DNA of 64,000 bases from the NCBI GenBank assembly GCA_944990035.1, contig CALYLX010000150.1:372001-436000 (forward strand). The letters are read 5' to 3'. Under the pieces are notes generated by a model. It was not told where the DNA came from. It searched no databases and saw nothing but the letters and a program-made list of their open reading frames with translations. Shown here one piece after another: positions 23,342-34,734 of this stretch (position 1 is the first letter of the stretch; each line of letters begins with the position of its first letter). Both the position numbers and the translations under genes were made by a program. This DNA comes from Clitopilus passeckerianus (taxonomy: Eukaryota; Basidiomycota; Agaricomycetes; Agaricales; Entolomataceae).

Positions 23342-25891
23342 TTAAGGGTTGACCAAAGCCACCTTCAATGGCAATCTGGAGTAACCAGGCTTGCCCTTTA
23401 CAATCGGAGTTGTGATGTCGTTCATCTCCCAGTCAATCTCTTCCTTGGCTGGGTAGAACTTGTACTTCTCGACCAGCAGTGAAATCATAACCTCTGTGAC
23501 AGATAATTAGTACTTAGTAGGAAAGAAACTGGAGTAAACGACGAACTCATTTCAAGCTGCGAGAATTTGAAGCCACTGAAAAAGATGTCAGGTAATGTAA
23601 TGCCATGCTATATCGATGGGACGCACATGCAGGAGCGGATACCACCCAAGAAAGTCAACATGTGAGAGTAGACTCCAGGAACGCGGGCCTCAGTGAGGCT
23701 CTCAGGGAGGGTCTCCAACCAGCGCTGGGGCTTCCACTCGAAAGCGTCCTCACCCCAGAGTCCAGGATCTTGGTTGGCGGCATTGATCGACATGAAGATG
23801 GTAGTATCTTCAGGGACATAGATCTCGGTCATTTCTCGTCCATCGTTGCCTTTGATAGGGAAGTGCACTGGCATGACCATATCCTTCTTGGAACTAGAGA
23901 CGTCTTGTAAGCTCGGAATAGTCATCATAATCACAATGAAGCTTACACTCTTGGGATGGTGGTCAAGGAGGGAACCTGGTCGATGCACGTGAGTATGTTA
24001 TGCAATGTTCACCTCATAGACTCACAATCGCAAGGTTTCGCGGCAGATAGCATCCAAGAAGGGGAGTTCGACCAGTTGGTCATGAGGTACATCACCATAC
24101 TTCTCTCTAGCCTCAGTGACCTCGGCACGGAGCCTGTCTTGGACATCGGGATGCGTGGCGAGGAGATAAAGGATGCGAGACAGTGCATTTGAAGTCGTGT
24201 CCATGGCTGCGAAACTCAGAGTTCTGTGTGCAGAGAGTTAGTAGGTTCTCCAGCTTCAATCAAGTGCGGATATTTACGTCATCTAAGGGGAAGGAAGGAG
24301 GAGAGTCAGGATCAAAAAGCTGGCGGCGGGAAATAGAAGGCACTCACTTGACCAATAACGACTTCGTCGGAGAGTTTGTCTTCCTCCGAGGCGTGCAAGT
24401 TGGCTTTCACTGATACAATATGAGGTTGGGTTTTATCGGGGGAGCAGGGCAACATACTTAGGATGGAGATGACATCTTTGCCGCGTGCAAATTGCTGTGA
24501 GAATGCTTCATCACCAGCAAGGAGAGCCTTCTTTTTCTCATTGTAGATCTCGGTTGTGGTGTTGTGCATGGTGTTGATGATGTCACGAAGCTTGCGAGCG
24601 TTTTCCCAAGGAAGCATGTAGTCACAAACGAACCTCCTAAACCTTGGGGGTCCGACTTTGACAAGCACTGGTAGGAGGAATGCGCGAGCGAAGGTCATAG
24701 TGAACAATGTAGGACTAGCAATCGAAGTCAGCACCGCATAGAGCCCGGATAAAGGTAGAGCGTACATGAGTTCGCGAACGGCCAAGCTGAATGTGTGCTC
24801 GGGTTGCCCCTCAACCAACGGGTCAAACGAGAAACCAAGTCCACTTTGGCCAACCATCTCCAACGAGGCGCGTGTCATCCAGTGATAGATATCGATCTAA
24901 AGCTATGTCAGTTGATTGCAGGGTATGAAAGTGTGTTCCAGTGCGAACCTCCGCGGCACCATCCTTGACCTTGGGTTCGAAGACGGCATCGATCTGTCAC
25001 GGCGATCAGTACAAATCCCGAGGTCGGAAGCTAAGTGAGCAGAACCTTGTGGGCAACATCATAGAACATATCCACTGTAAGATAGCAAGTAAGTGATAAG
25101 CATTCCAATATCGGACCTGGGGCCAACTCACTCATGTTGCGCAAATGGTTGACCGAGAAAACTGGGGTTAAGAGCTTCTTCTGCCTGCGGTGCTTCTCGC
25201 CTGAAAATCGGAAACTGTCAGTACCGAGTCGCAAAGAAGATATTCAAGGATAATCACCAAGTGAAGTGATTATACTTGTTCCAAACATCAAACTGTTCGC
25301 GCTGTTGGCCACAAGGTTAAGCCTTGATCAGTCATCGAGGAATTAAGCGTGCGTACGTGATAAAGGCGTTGGTCTCCTCATATGCATGTTGATCCTGAGA
25401 GGCCAATGTTATTTCAACCAGAAAACGTAGATTTTCGGTTGTCACAAACCTTGATAAGAATAGAATGCAGTGCCCTTGGATCAGATATGAAAAGGTGTTT
25501 GCCCTGCCCGCTGCCTAAGCATATTGCCCTCGAGAAAATTTGGATATAAGTACATACATTGAACGGTCCTCGAACACAGATCAGCCTGCCGACTGTCGAA
25601 ATCTGTTAGTTAAAATGAGCCTCAAGCTCAGCATCCGCAGCTCACATCTCTCAGTGATATCCGCTTGGAATTTCCATGCAGTGGGGTTAAAGATTTGAGG
25701 GAAATGACCTAGGGGCCACGATGAGTTTCTTATGTGCTCAGATAAACACTTGTCATACCCAGCCAGAAAGAGGACGACTCAGGTCCGGGAAGGTTGTCAA
25801 GGTCAGACTTCCCAGCGCGAGTCTTGAGAAGTCGCCAAACGACCCAGGACAAGGAAAGAGCAGCCAAAGCTTGAAGTGTTGGTGAACTCAT
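23342..25891 (-). CDS. Cytochrome P450 monooxygenase A
   Basis: Microsomal P450 with an N-terminal anchor (MSSPTLQALAALSLSWVVW) and the Pro-rich hinge LPGPESSSF. Many short exons. Recognisable parts: GEKHRRQKKLLTPVFS (C helix), MVGQSGLGFSFDPL, the I-helix FAAMDTTSNALSR, the K-helix ExxR in CRETLRL, FEWKPQRWLE (PERF region), and the haem loop FLGGIRSCIG, whose IG is completed by splicing near 23585-23640. It ends VALVNP at 23342. A 5-nt exon (24278-24282) joins EVVIGQ to TTLSFAA. It appears intact. The three P450s in this window share exon structure and these motifs, so they are members of one family; I do not assign a CYP number. Substrate unknown. Confidence 0.9.
24278..24282 (-). other. 5-nt micro-exon of P450 A
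   Basis: On the minus strand the sequence reads TAG|ATGAC|GTAA, flanked by introns of 65 bp (24283-24347) and 54 bp (24224-24277). Only by including these five bases does GQ join in frame to MTTLSFAAMDTT. Confidence 0.75.
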
Positions 25892-27235
25892 GAGGGGTAT
25901 GTGCCGAAAGCCAATCAGAGTCGACAGGTTTTTGAAGGAACTCTTGGTCGCAGCAATCCACATATTCTCCAGGACTTCGTGTCTCATCGCTAAGGTTCCG
26001 AACCGGCTTATAATGTGTTTAGGTGGCTATCGTACAGGATTCAGTTACCTCGGTGAATTAGCTCGATTTGATGGCCAACGAACGGAACAGTACTGGATTT
26101 GCCGTTACTCACCTTGTGTGCAATGACAGTTCCCTGACTCGGAGTTGAAACGGGAACATCCAGGCTTCGTTCATCTTGGAGCAACACACCGGTTTCATTT
26201 TGGGATACGCATGTTGCCTCGGCATCAGCGATCATATAGGTTGCCAAATCTCAGAAAATATTGCGTTTCAACCTTTCCATGGATTGCCATGCTTCGAAGA
26301 ATGAGAGAGTATTTGTGTGCGTCAACTGGCTCTGACGTTGAACAGATTCCTGGTAGAACCCTTGAACAGCCAGCCAAACAACACGTTCTCACGGGATAAT
26401 CATAATCGGGTGCGAGCGCCGAGTTCGATGTCCTCATACCCTAACCTATCACAAGGCCATCACAGATACTTACGCTGTGCCCGCTATTGCCACTTGCCAC
26501 CGCCCGCAGTGGAGTGCAAGCCAGACACTTTCAACTTTTTTTGCACAATTCTGGGCTGCCTCTGATGAATCTCCCAACTTTACTTCGTATCGATTCAGGA
26601 ATGTTTCTTTCTGAAGTCTCTGATGTCGATTTGACTCTCGAATCTCGATCAGTGAAAGATGGAACAGAGACATTCTAGCTTGCTCAGACGCCAGAGCGGG
26701 TGCATTCGATCTCTATCCGGAATAATATACGGTACTCGGAGCTGATATCTCAATCCGGCGGGATCGACGTCCTACTAATTAAGGCGCACGCCACAGCATA
26801 CCAGTCGTTGCTCTCGGAACGCACGGTGGTGCTGAGTTCTCTGAATTCTACGACCAATGATAACGCCACTAGGGGTCAGTTCTCTGCGCCAACTCCTCGG
26901 CAAATGTTCAGGCAAGCTTGGTAGCGTCATATGCACCCATTAAATGCGATGTAACACCTGAGAATCCCAAACTGAAACGGATGGTCCTGCTGCACAACTA
27001 TAGCAATGTTCTGGCTGTATCACATCAAGGCGTCCTTATCTCAGCTGACCTCTGCCAGAAAGCCAGGCGGAATTCTCCCTAATGAGTTCGCAAGCTTCTG
27101 GTGATTCAACGGTCCGGGCGGATAGCTACAGACCGTTTGAATGGCGCCGTTGAGTTGGCATTCTCCCGAGGCAAAGCCGTCCCATGTTCAAAAGGCTGAG
27201 AATTGACTCAGGAGCTCATAAGAATTGTCTGCAAC
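25892..27235. other. Intergenic, divergent promoter region
   Basis: Between P450 A and the pectate lyase. No gene, RNA or repeat recognised. Confidence 0.4.
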
Positions 27236-28603
27236 ATGACGCGCTCTCAGAACATACTTGTCCTCGCACTTTTCCACCTCGGATTTTCTGGCTTGGTTTA
27301 CTGTCAAGATGGCTTCGCCTCTCAGAATGGAGGGACGACCGGCGGCGCAGGAGGAACTACCACCACCGTTTCGGCCGCATCGGCGTTTCAGACTGCAATC
27401 AAGGTATGATAGCTCCTTCATCAGAACAAAGAGTGCATTCAAAGTCTACTATTCAGTCGGATACTCCGAAGACGGTTTACCTCAAAGGGCCTATCACCCT
27501 CTCAAGCCAAGCCAGTGTCGGTAAGCGGTGGTCGATCCTTGATCTGGACTCCTCTTATCGTCGTGTGTAGGAAGCCAAACCACTATCATTGGTGTCGGCA
27601 CCTCGGGCGTTATAAATGGTGGTGGGCTGAAGATTTCTTCGAAATCCAACGTCATTGTTCGAAACCTAGTCATCAACAAAGTCAAAGGGAACGATGCTAT
27701 CACCATCCAGAAGTCCAAGAATATCTGGATCGACCACAATGAGTTCTACAGCGACACCACTCATGGGTTTGACTATTATGATGGCCAGGTTGACATTACA
27801 CACGCTTGTGACTTCATCACGATATCGTATAACTATTTTCATGACCACTACAAGGTTCGTTTTGCTGTCGTTAAAAGAGCGAAGGACTCAGCTTCACGCT
27901 TGCTTTCTAGTGTTCTCTCGTTGGCCATGACCCCGAGAACGATTCTGAGGATACTGGGAAATTCCATCTTACCTAGTGAGCTTCCTGATTTACCTGCCAG
28001 GGCACATTCGAACTCTGGTCTCTCTAGTCACCACAATCGGTTCTCAAATATTCATACGCGAACGCCAGGTAATACTAGCCTCTTGTCAGGATTATGAAGG
28101 TCTAACTGCTTTCCAACGCAAAGCCCTGCGATTCGCCCACGTCCACTCATTCAACAACTACTTTGAAAATGTCGTCTCCCAAGGCATTCACTCCCGTTCG
28201 TTGGCTCAAGTTCTCATCGAAGGCAATGTATTTGTGAACACGACAGAGCCAGGTACGCTCCAGCATCGCTTATACGCTACCTAGGTATTCACCATTCAAT
28301 TCAACATTTAACAGTCTCTACCTATGGGTTTGTGATCCCCGATGACTCTCCTGAGAATCCGACCGGAGATCATGAAAGGGACGGTTTCGCAAACCTCGGT
28401 GCAGGTGAGCTCTCGGCATCAACTCAACTGAGTCCTTTGAAAAGCATACTAAGACCATATCTATAGCAAACGACTTCGGGGGAGGTAAAAATAACATTAC
28501 CGCAACTGGAACCTTCACGAGTGTGCCATATACTTACTCGCTGACTCCTCTGGCGAATGTTCGCTCCGTTGTAACCTCACAGGCCGGTGTTGGAAAAATC
28601 TGA
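27236..28603 (+). CDS. Secreted pectate lyase, PL1 family (325 aa)
   Basis: Cleaves polygalacturonate by beta-elimination outside the cell. Eight exons join in frame: 27236-27403, 27457-27520, 27571-27854, 27911-27975, 28028-28068, 28124-28252, 28315-28404, 28467-28603. The signal peptide is NILVLALFHLGFSGLVYC. The parallel beta-helix core shows NVIVRNLVIN, the signature NIWIDHNEFYSD, the Ca2+-binding Asp region YYDGQVDITHACDFITISYNYFHDHYK, and, after splicing through a 41-bp exon, TYHHNRFSNIHTRTPALRFAHVHSFNNYF with the catalytic Arg neighbourhood. Its length is normal for fungal PL1 enzymes. The frame read through the introns at 27976 would look like a different protein; the short exon restores the family sequence. 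Fits degradation of plant cell walls. Confidence 0.93.
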
Positions 28604-28830
28604 TTTCCGACAGTCGCTACTGCTGAGGAGATATATCTTCTGTCGTATTATATGAACCAATCAAGGCTCCTTAGGCTAAACTCTGAGAACAGCATCTTCT
28701 CCAAAGTGTGGAAACTGTGTGCATTCAAGCTGAAAGCTGTGCATCAATTACCCAGGAAATAGTTTCTCACGATTCACGAAAACGCGTCAGCTCTGATTGC
28801 AGCAGTAACACCCTCCTTCATCCTAACTAG

Positions 28831-29256
28831 ATGTCTGCTGCATCATCATCATCTAAGGCCTCTGGAAACGCGGCCAAACCCGCAGAAGAGAAGCCTGCCG
28901 AGGCTACACCTCATCTTGGAGTTCTAGAGGAGGACGACGAGTTTGAAGAATTTGACGCCGCAGGTAAATTCGCAGTCCACCTTCCCCTTCAATGCTGGAG
29001 ATTCATATTGAGCGATGTAGATTGGGACGATTCTAAGACAGATCTTGCACATTTAAGTGGAGGTGCACCCGGTGCGGCCAAGTCAGGAGGGGATAAACTA
29101 TGGGAAGACAATTGGGATGATGATGATGTTGAGGAAGAGTTTAGTGCACAACTAAGGCATGTTCTCTCTTGCTTCTCCAGTTCTTTATATCTGACATATT
29201 CCCATAGGAGCGAGTTGGCAAAAACAAACAAGACCGGGGATGCCATGGAACATTAA
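28831..29256 (+). CDS. SEM1: Sem1/Dss1, 26S proteasome lid and TREX-2 subunit (105 aa)
   Basis: Small acidic intrinsically disordered protein that staples the proteasome lid and also serves TREX-2 and recombination complexes. Three exons: 28831-28963, 29021-29156, 29208-29256. The two conserved acidic boxes are clear: [11 protein letters not shown], then after the first intron [12 protein letters not shown], and [21 protein letters not shown] at the end of exon 2. The second intron starts with GC (AAG|GCATGT) and ends in CATAG; only this choice continues to [15 protein letters not shown]. The N-terminal 25 residues (Ser/Ala/Lys) are longer than in yeast. It converges on the MFS gene with about 150 bp between stops. 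Confidence 0.93.
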   Translation: MSAASSSSKASGNAAKPAEEKPAEATPHLGVLEEDDEFEEFDAAGKFAVHLPLQCWRFILSDVDWDDSKTDLAHLSGGAPGAAKSGGDKLWEDNWDDDDVEEEFSAQLRHVLSCFSSSLYLTYSHRSELAKTNKTGDAMEH

Positions 29257-29406
29257 TCAGAAGTATTTCTTGTACTTCAAAATGCCTCGTACGATATTTC
29301 AATGCCACACCATAAAAACACTTGGGAAGTCATCAAGATAACATAACAGGGGATACTCCACGTAATATTTCGTACAAAGCATTAACAAAAACAAATCGTC
29401 AGGGCC

Positions 29407-31994
29407 TTAGGCCTTTTCGTCTGACGCCTTCTCATCAACGACCTCTTCAATAACAAGATCACTCTCGCTGTCAGTGCCTAGACCCATCATGCTCGTGTCA
29501 TAGCCATGAGCTTCCAGATATTCTCGGAACTAAGTTGAACTTTTGAATTACGCTCCCAAAATTCGTACGACTATACGCAAATACCTTTTGGTCTTCCTGT
29601 GTCATGCCGTCGGCAGTCAGAGGTTTGATGAAGAACAATGTTATGAGGGCGCTCAAAATGGCGAGGCCTGGAATTGCAATTGAGTAGAGATCAAATCTTC
29701 GTGCTAATGGAACCCACCACTGCCGAGCCAGAAAGGTCCAGTGTTACCCTTGACGCTGTCAGCGCCACCGAAAGCTGTTGACTAGTTAACATTGCGCTGA
29801 AATCGCCTTGCTATAATCTCACCATCGATGATCGGAGGAAAGACTAAATTGCTCATTAGCACCTGCAGTTTGGAAGCTGGGCACCGCACTTACCCCAAAT
29901 TCCAATGAATGCGCCAACTTTACCGATAGCAGCAGCAATACCATAGAAGTGACCGCGAATGGCTGTCGGGCTAGTTTTACTGGCCAGAAGCCCCAAGCAA
30001 TTACCAGGACCAAGCTCGCCAAAGCTGAGGAAAATGCCATAGATGACCTGTCAGGGGATCGTAATTACAAACTGTGGCGGAGTGTGGATTGGGAAGCCAC
30101 TTACTGCAAATCCTGCGATGTGGTTTGACAAGCTACGGTTGAGGTGAGAATGAGATACGCGTAGTAGAAGAATAAAAGCTGAGCGTACTGAGTATAGAAA
30201 CCGCTCATAAAGAACCCGATGATGGCTTGAAGGACGAGTCCTGTGATCTGTTCAGTGCGAACATGAGTGGTGTCGTGTCTAACAGAAATCGCCAATCCGC
30301 ACCATGGTGTATTTAGGTCCCAGATAGTCAACAACGAAAGCGCCGATCAGCGTGCCCGGCATATAGAAAAGACTGGCCCTCATTCAGTTTTGTCATTTGC
30401 GAAAGCATCCTCTCTGACTCACTTCGCAACAACGTTCCATCCGAAAATGACAGTAAGGTCTTCCGTTCCGCCAGTGATGCTATGAGGACGGGTCATTAGG
30501 GGTATTCAGCAGGTTTAGGAAGTGGTACACGTACTTGTCGAAAATAGTTGACGAATAAATACCGAACTAGATGAGGCGTGAGTCATGGCGTACCTGAATT
30601 GACCTTGATAACAAACCGGATACCTGGGTATACGACAATCAGTTGGCCACACTTATTTGGGCGTTGAGTGTAGACTTACACGATTAGATCATAGAGGAAC
30701 CTTGAAAGTAGAGCCCAAAGTAAGCATGTGCTCCAAGCCAGTTAGGAATCTTCATACCAGGTAACTGAGATAGCCGCGAGTGATACCCAATAACGCTTAA
30801 GAACAAGGAGGTAAGGGATCTTGACCCTCTTCATGGAGTCCTTCCTATAACGCGTGGGTTCCTGCATGTTCAGTCGCCAGATGAAGACGGCGAGGGCAGG
30901 GACTACTCCTAGACCGAGCGACAGACGCCATACGGCGCGAAGGTGGTTGTTTCCAAAGCTATTGCATTGTCAGCTGCGAAAGTGGATCAATCTCTAGTAA
31001 ACGCACATCCAGTACAGAACCAAGGGAACGAATGCCGCAACCACGAATCCGAAGTCGATCATTGAATCTATGGGGAAAGATTTGAGCCTTTTATGGGTAG
31101 TGCGAAGCATAGCCCCATACTCGTCGCCAGAGCAAACCAACGGTGTTGCGCCTTCTTGCTAATTCCAGGTTCCTCGCACTGTTCTGAAGCAGACACAGAT
31201 CCGCATGGGTATTCTGCACCAACGCCAATTCCTAACAGGAATCTATTATCCTTGTTAGCGTCTGAACCGAAGCACCTTATGCAGATACGTACCTCATAGC
31301 GCTAAGCATGGCGAGCAGTCCAGATACACTGCCATGGGCACCAGAGGACGCGGCAGAAAGACCAGAGAAGAGAGCGACGATCCCGGTTGCAGACATCTGC
31401 ATAAACTTGGTCAGAGATTTGAGATCCCGTTCTATTAAATGGGAATTGTACCATGCCGAATTTCCTGCCAACCTTATCCGAGAGATAACCTATCATCGTT
31501 GTTCAGTGACCCTGGCTAGAGCTCAGAGAAAGCAGAAAGCAGAAAGCACCAACCGAAAACAAGCATTCCAACAACCGTTCCCGCAAAAGTCAAACTACTA
31601 AGAACAGTCTTGTAATTATGTTTGTTGAGAGCTTCTTTTCCATAGACGCGAATCAAAACTGCCAGAGTAGGTCAGAGTAGATCAGTTCAACGTCTCTTGA
31701 GAATGGAATGCCTTAATTACGGGTATTGACTTGGGACCAGCGAACGGGTGAGTGCTCAGCGGCTTGAATTCCCTACAGTGGACTCACCACTTCCAATGAC
31801 ACCATTGGCGTAGCCTATCAGAGGTGACCTCAGTCAAAATTCTTCAATTTTGAAGAAATTGGACTCACCATCTGAAAAAAGGGCGGTGCCGCACCTAAGA
31901 AGAGAAGGTGTTGAGAGTAGTACCCTCTTCTTGGACGCTAAGGTACTCACGCGAAGATGAGCGATACACTCTTCAGACGCCTCTTGACTTCCAT
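29407..31994 (-). CDS. MFS transporter, Git1-like (glycerophosphodiester or phosphate uptake)
   Basis: Twelve-span major facilitator in many short exons. The earliest exon I can place begins [15 protein letters not shown] at 31994; many relatives have a longer N-terminus, so an upstream exon could be missed. Landmarks in order: [38 protein letters not shown] (the DxxGRR-type loop), [35 protein letters not shown], then [16 protein letters not shown], and late [26 protein letters not shown]. The YPFGIYSS block is characteristic of Git1-type carriers within the phosphate:proton symporter group. The C-terminal tail is acidic ([19 protein letters not shown]). Plasma-membrane location and substrate are inferred from the family. 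Confidence 0.8.
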
Positions 31995-33000
31995 GGGACC
32001 GAAGGTTACTTGCAAGAAGCAGAGCAATGTCTACCGATATATGCTTGCTTCTTGTACTAGATCAAACGTTGTTGATGGAGCCAATGCTCGGGGTCCTCAG
32101 AACCCCGATGGATCATGAAGTATCAACCGGTTATCGTTGTCCCATAAGTCAAAGAAGCTGCTTCTATGCACGTTTGTCTGTCCGTTCCCAATTCAGCGGG
32201 ACTTGCGAGGCTAACTACCTGATCCTGCGATATGTCAAATAGATAAAGTTGATCATTAGGTCGCCCTCACTTGTATACCTCTGGACTTGCTCTGCAACGA
32301 GCAGATTCGGAAAAGGCACCGAGTTCCGAAATTGGCTTTAACCTGGATCGATTAGCCGGAGCGTGTCTACGCAATCATGAAAAGTACGCATGGTACATTG
32401 GTGGCACTATTTTGACAGGATGGCTAAAATTTCGTAAGGCAAACGTGACTGAAGGCTCATTCCCTAGCCCAGCCCCAACTCGATCTTTCTGTGATGCTAA
32501 GAGATAAAAATAGCCTTGAGAGTGGAAGGTCCCATGCAAAGAAAATGAGGAGGAGGAGTGACAGGTGCCACTCTGTGTGTGGTAAGTTCGTTGTGGGAAA
32601 CGATGCCCGTCATCGCCGATGCAGTTCCATTCCAAATTGATTCCAACTTGAATAACCGATGCCTGAGGCTTGTGATTGAATCGATTTCGAATGGATCCTC
32701 TGCACACTTCGGCGGAAATATTGTGTCTGATGAGTTCACTATCTGGGGTCTGGAGAGCTTTTCAAAATCATTGAAAGCACGGTGCTAGGGTCGGGATCAG
32801 CATGGTTCCCGTATGATAGCTAGCTAGTTTTCTCATGTGAGGTGACTGTTTTAAACAGAGAAGATTAGACTTGTTCTGGCCTGGTTCTCTCAGTATGTAA
32901 CGATGATGCTCCAAGAATAAATATACAACCTCGCCAAAAACTCCCAACGTGAGTCCCTCAACGTAAGTATTCATTGTTCAAACTCTTGTGCTCAATCCGC
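31995..33000. other. Intergenic, 1 kb
   Basis: 5' flank of the transporter. A short plus-strand frame around 32600-32787 (MPVIADAVPFQIDSN...) looks protein-like but has no recognised family or supportable exon partners. Nothing else seen. Confidence 0.35.
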
Positions 33001-33059
33001 TGCCTCGCAATGGCTCTTCTCCGTCTTCAACGGGACCGACTCTGTAGACGATTCGTGGG

Positions 33060-33760
33060 CACGCGGGGGTTTCACCAACTCGAACTCATGGGAAATCATG
33101 AATAGTATAGACCGCCAGAGGTTGAAAACGCGGATGGCGACGCCATCGTCCCTCCACGGGTATGGAAAGAAATCAGATATCATTACTCTCGAGAATTTCA
33201 AGCCAATCCCTAACGAGTGCTTGGCTACGCAAGAGTATCGTTCTTAACTAAGAGTAAGTACTGATTTCACAACTGTTCTCTCCAATGAGATCTGAACCCA
33301 ACATGAAATACCGTAATATTGACAGGCCACAGGTTCAAATGGAAACGTAAAGGCCCCGGGCTGAATTTCAGGGTGAGTTGGCCTCTTCGTTTCTACATTT
33401 ATCAACTGAATCCTTCAAGGCTTTACTCGGAAACCGATAAGAAGCAAGCCATTGTCACTTTCCGCGCGCTGACCACCGCTGGCACACAAAAAAACAGAGA
33501 GAACCCGCTCGGCTGAATATGGATGGACTTGCCCTAGATATACAGGACATTGCAATGGTTTCTTTCATAGTTCTGGAGAAAAGCAAGCGAAACATGGAGG
33601 CGTCTATGATGAATAGAGCTGGCCCGACCGTGGGGGGAGGAAATTTGGTGGCTCTGGCAACGCCGCCGCCGCTGTCGGCAGCTAGTAAAAATTTCAAGGC
33701 GCATTCGGTAGTGTCCCGAGCTTACAGATTCGCTATTGTCATATTCGCCAATAATTTCTA
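33060..33760 (+). pseudogene. DUF6593-like gene, frame-broken
   Basis: DUF6593 proteins are small, Agaricomycete-specific and of unknown function. Recognisable pieces lie in order but in different frames: VENADGDAI with RVWKEI (about 33120-33170), KKSDIITLENFK (about 33165-33200), HRFKWKRKGPGLNF (about 33327-33370), RLYSETDKKQAIVTF after a plausible intron (33420-33465), and LNMDGLALDIQDIAMVSFIVLEKSKR (33510-33590). The third-to-last and last pieces are offset by one base at an A7 run (33488-33494), with a TGA at 33514 in the first frame. The layout matches the DUF6593 gene at 38995-39783. At least two breaks suggest decay, though homopolymer errors could explain part of it. Confidence 0.5.
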
Positions 33761-33769
33761 ACTACCAAA

Positions 33770-34734
33770 CACGTTCCATGTTGCCAGATTGCCAATTGAA
33801 TGCCATAGGTTGCACTTGGAATAGTTGGGGTTCGTGCCCTGTTTCTGGACACGAGAGTCAGAGACAAAGGTTATCATTTCAGCTGTTGACTCAAAGACGT
33901 CCGAACGTTAGTCCCGATCCTTTTAAGACCAATTGTGGGGATTGCCATGTTCCATTCAATAGCGGGCCCGGCCTTCTTCTGGAATTCCTTCTCTGTGATG
34001 AACTAGATATCTGAATTTGTGAATTTGTGCCAAGATGAAATGATGCTGACACTTTGGATCTTTGCTAAGGCCTGGGAGATGCGGAGGCAAATGAGGCGGA
34101 CTCGGTGTAAATACGGGTAAACAGATTAACCTTGACATCGGTCGGGCTTTGATGTTTGAGTTTACGAAACCTCGAAGAGGCTTCTAAAAAAGTCGAGCTC
34201 ACCTGTGGCGCTCCCAGCCTCATCGCATGACACTTTCCAAAGATAACTCCTCCTGCACGGCCCGACCTAGATATCAAAATCTCTCAGGAGATGGTGTCCT
34301 CCCATCTGCATGTGCTGGCTACTGGCTATTACCAATCCCAATCTTCCTGATTTCGCAGCGACCATGGTTTGCCAAGTTTCAATACCCCTTATAAAGGAAG
34401 CCGATCGCATCAACTAATTTGATCAGCGTGTAGTTTTGAATAGCGGGACCTCGGCTTGTGTCCAAATGACCTGCTGTCGTCTATTCCTCGACTTCTCAAC
34501 CTCATCCTGCTTGACATATCGTCCGACTCGCGCGAACGAAAGACCAGAAGGGGTGTGTCATTTGGTTTACTTCCGTTTAACCGACGTGCGATCGCGCGTT
34601 CTGACGCTGGAGTAGAGGAGTCTCAGTTTTTCGAGTGGATGCCGACGACCACATGACTTGCCAGAATGGGTTCTATATAACCGGCTGCAAGCTAGAGGGG
34701 TCATTGGCCAAAGAATAAACAATAAATATCTCTC
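33770..34734. other. Intergenic upstream of P450 B
   Basis: Nothing coding recognised; contains the TATA-like box listed separately near the P450 start. Confidence 0.35.
34674..34680 (+). promoter_or_regulatory. TATA-like box of P450 B
   Basis: TATATAA located about 55-61 bp before the ATG at 34735, a normal spacing for a fungal core promoter. Confidence 0.5.
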
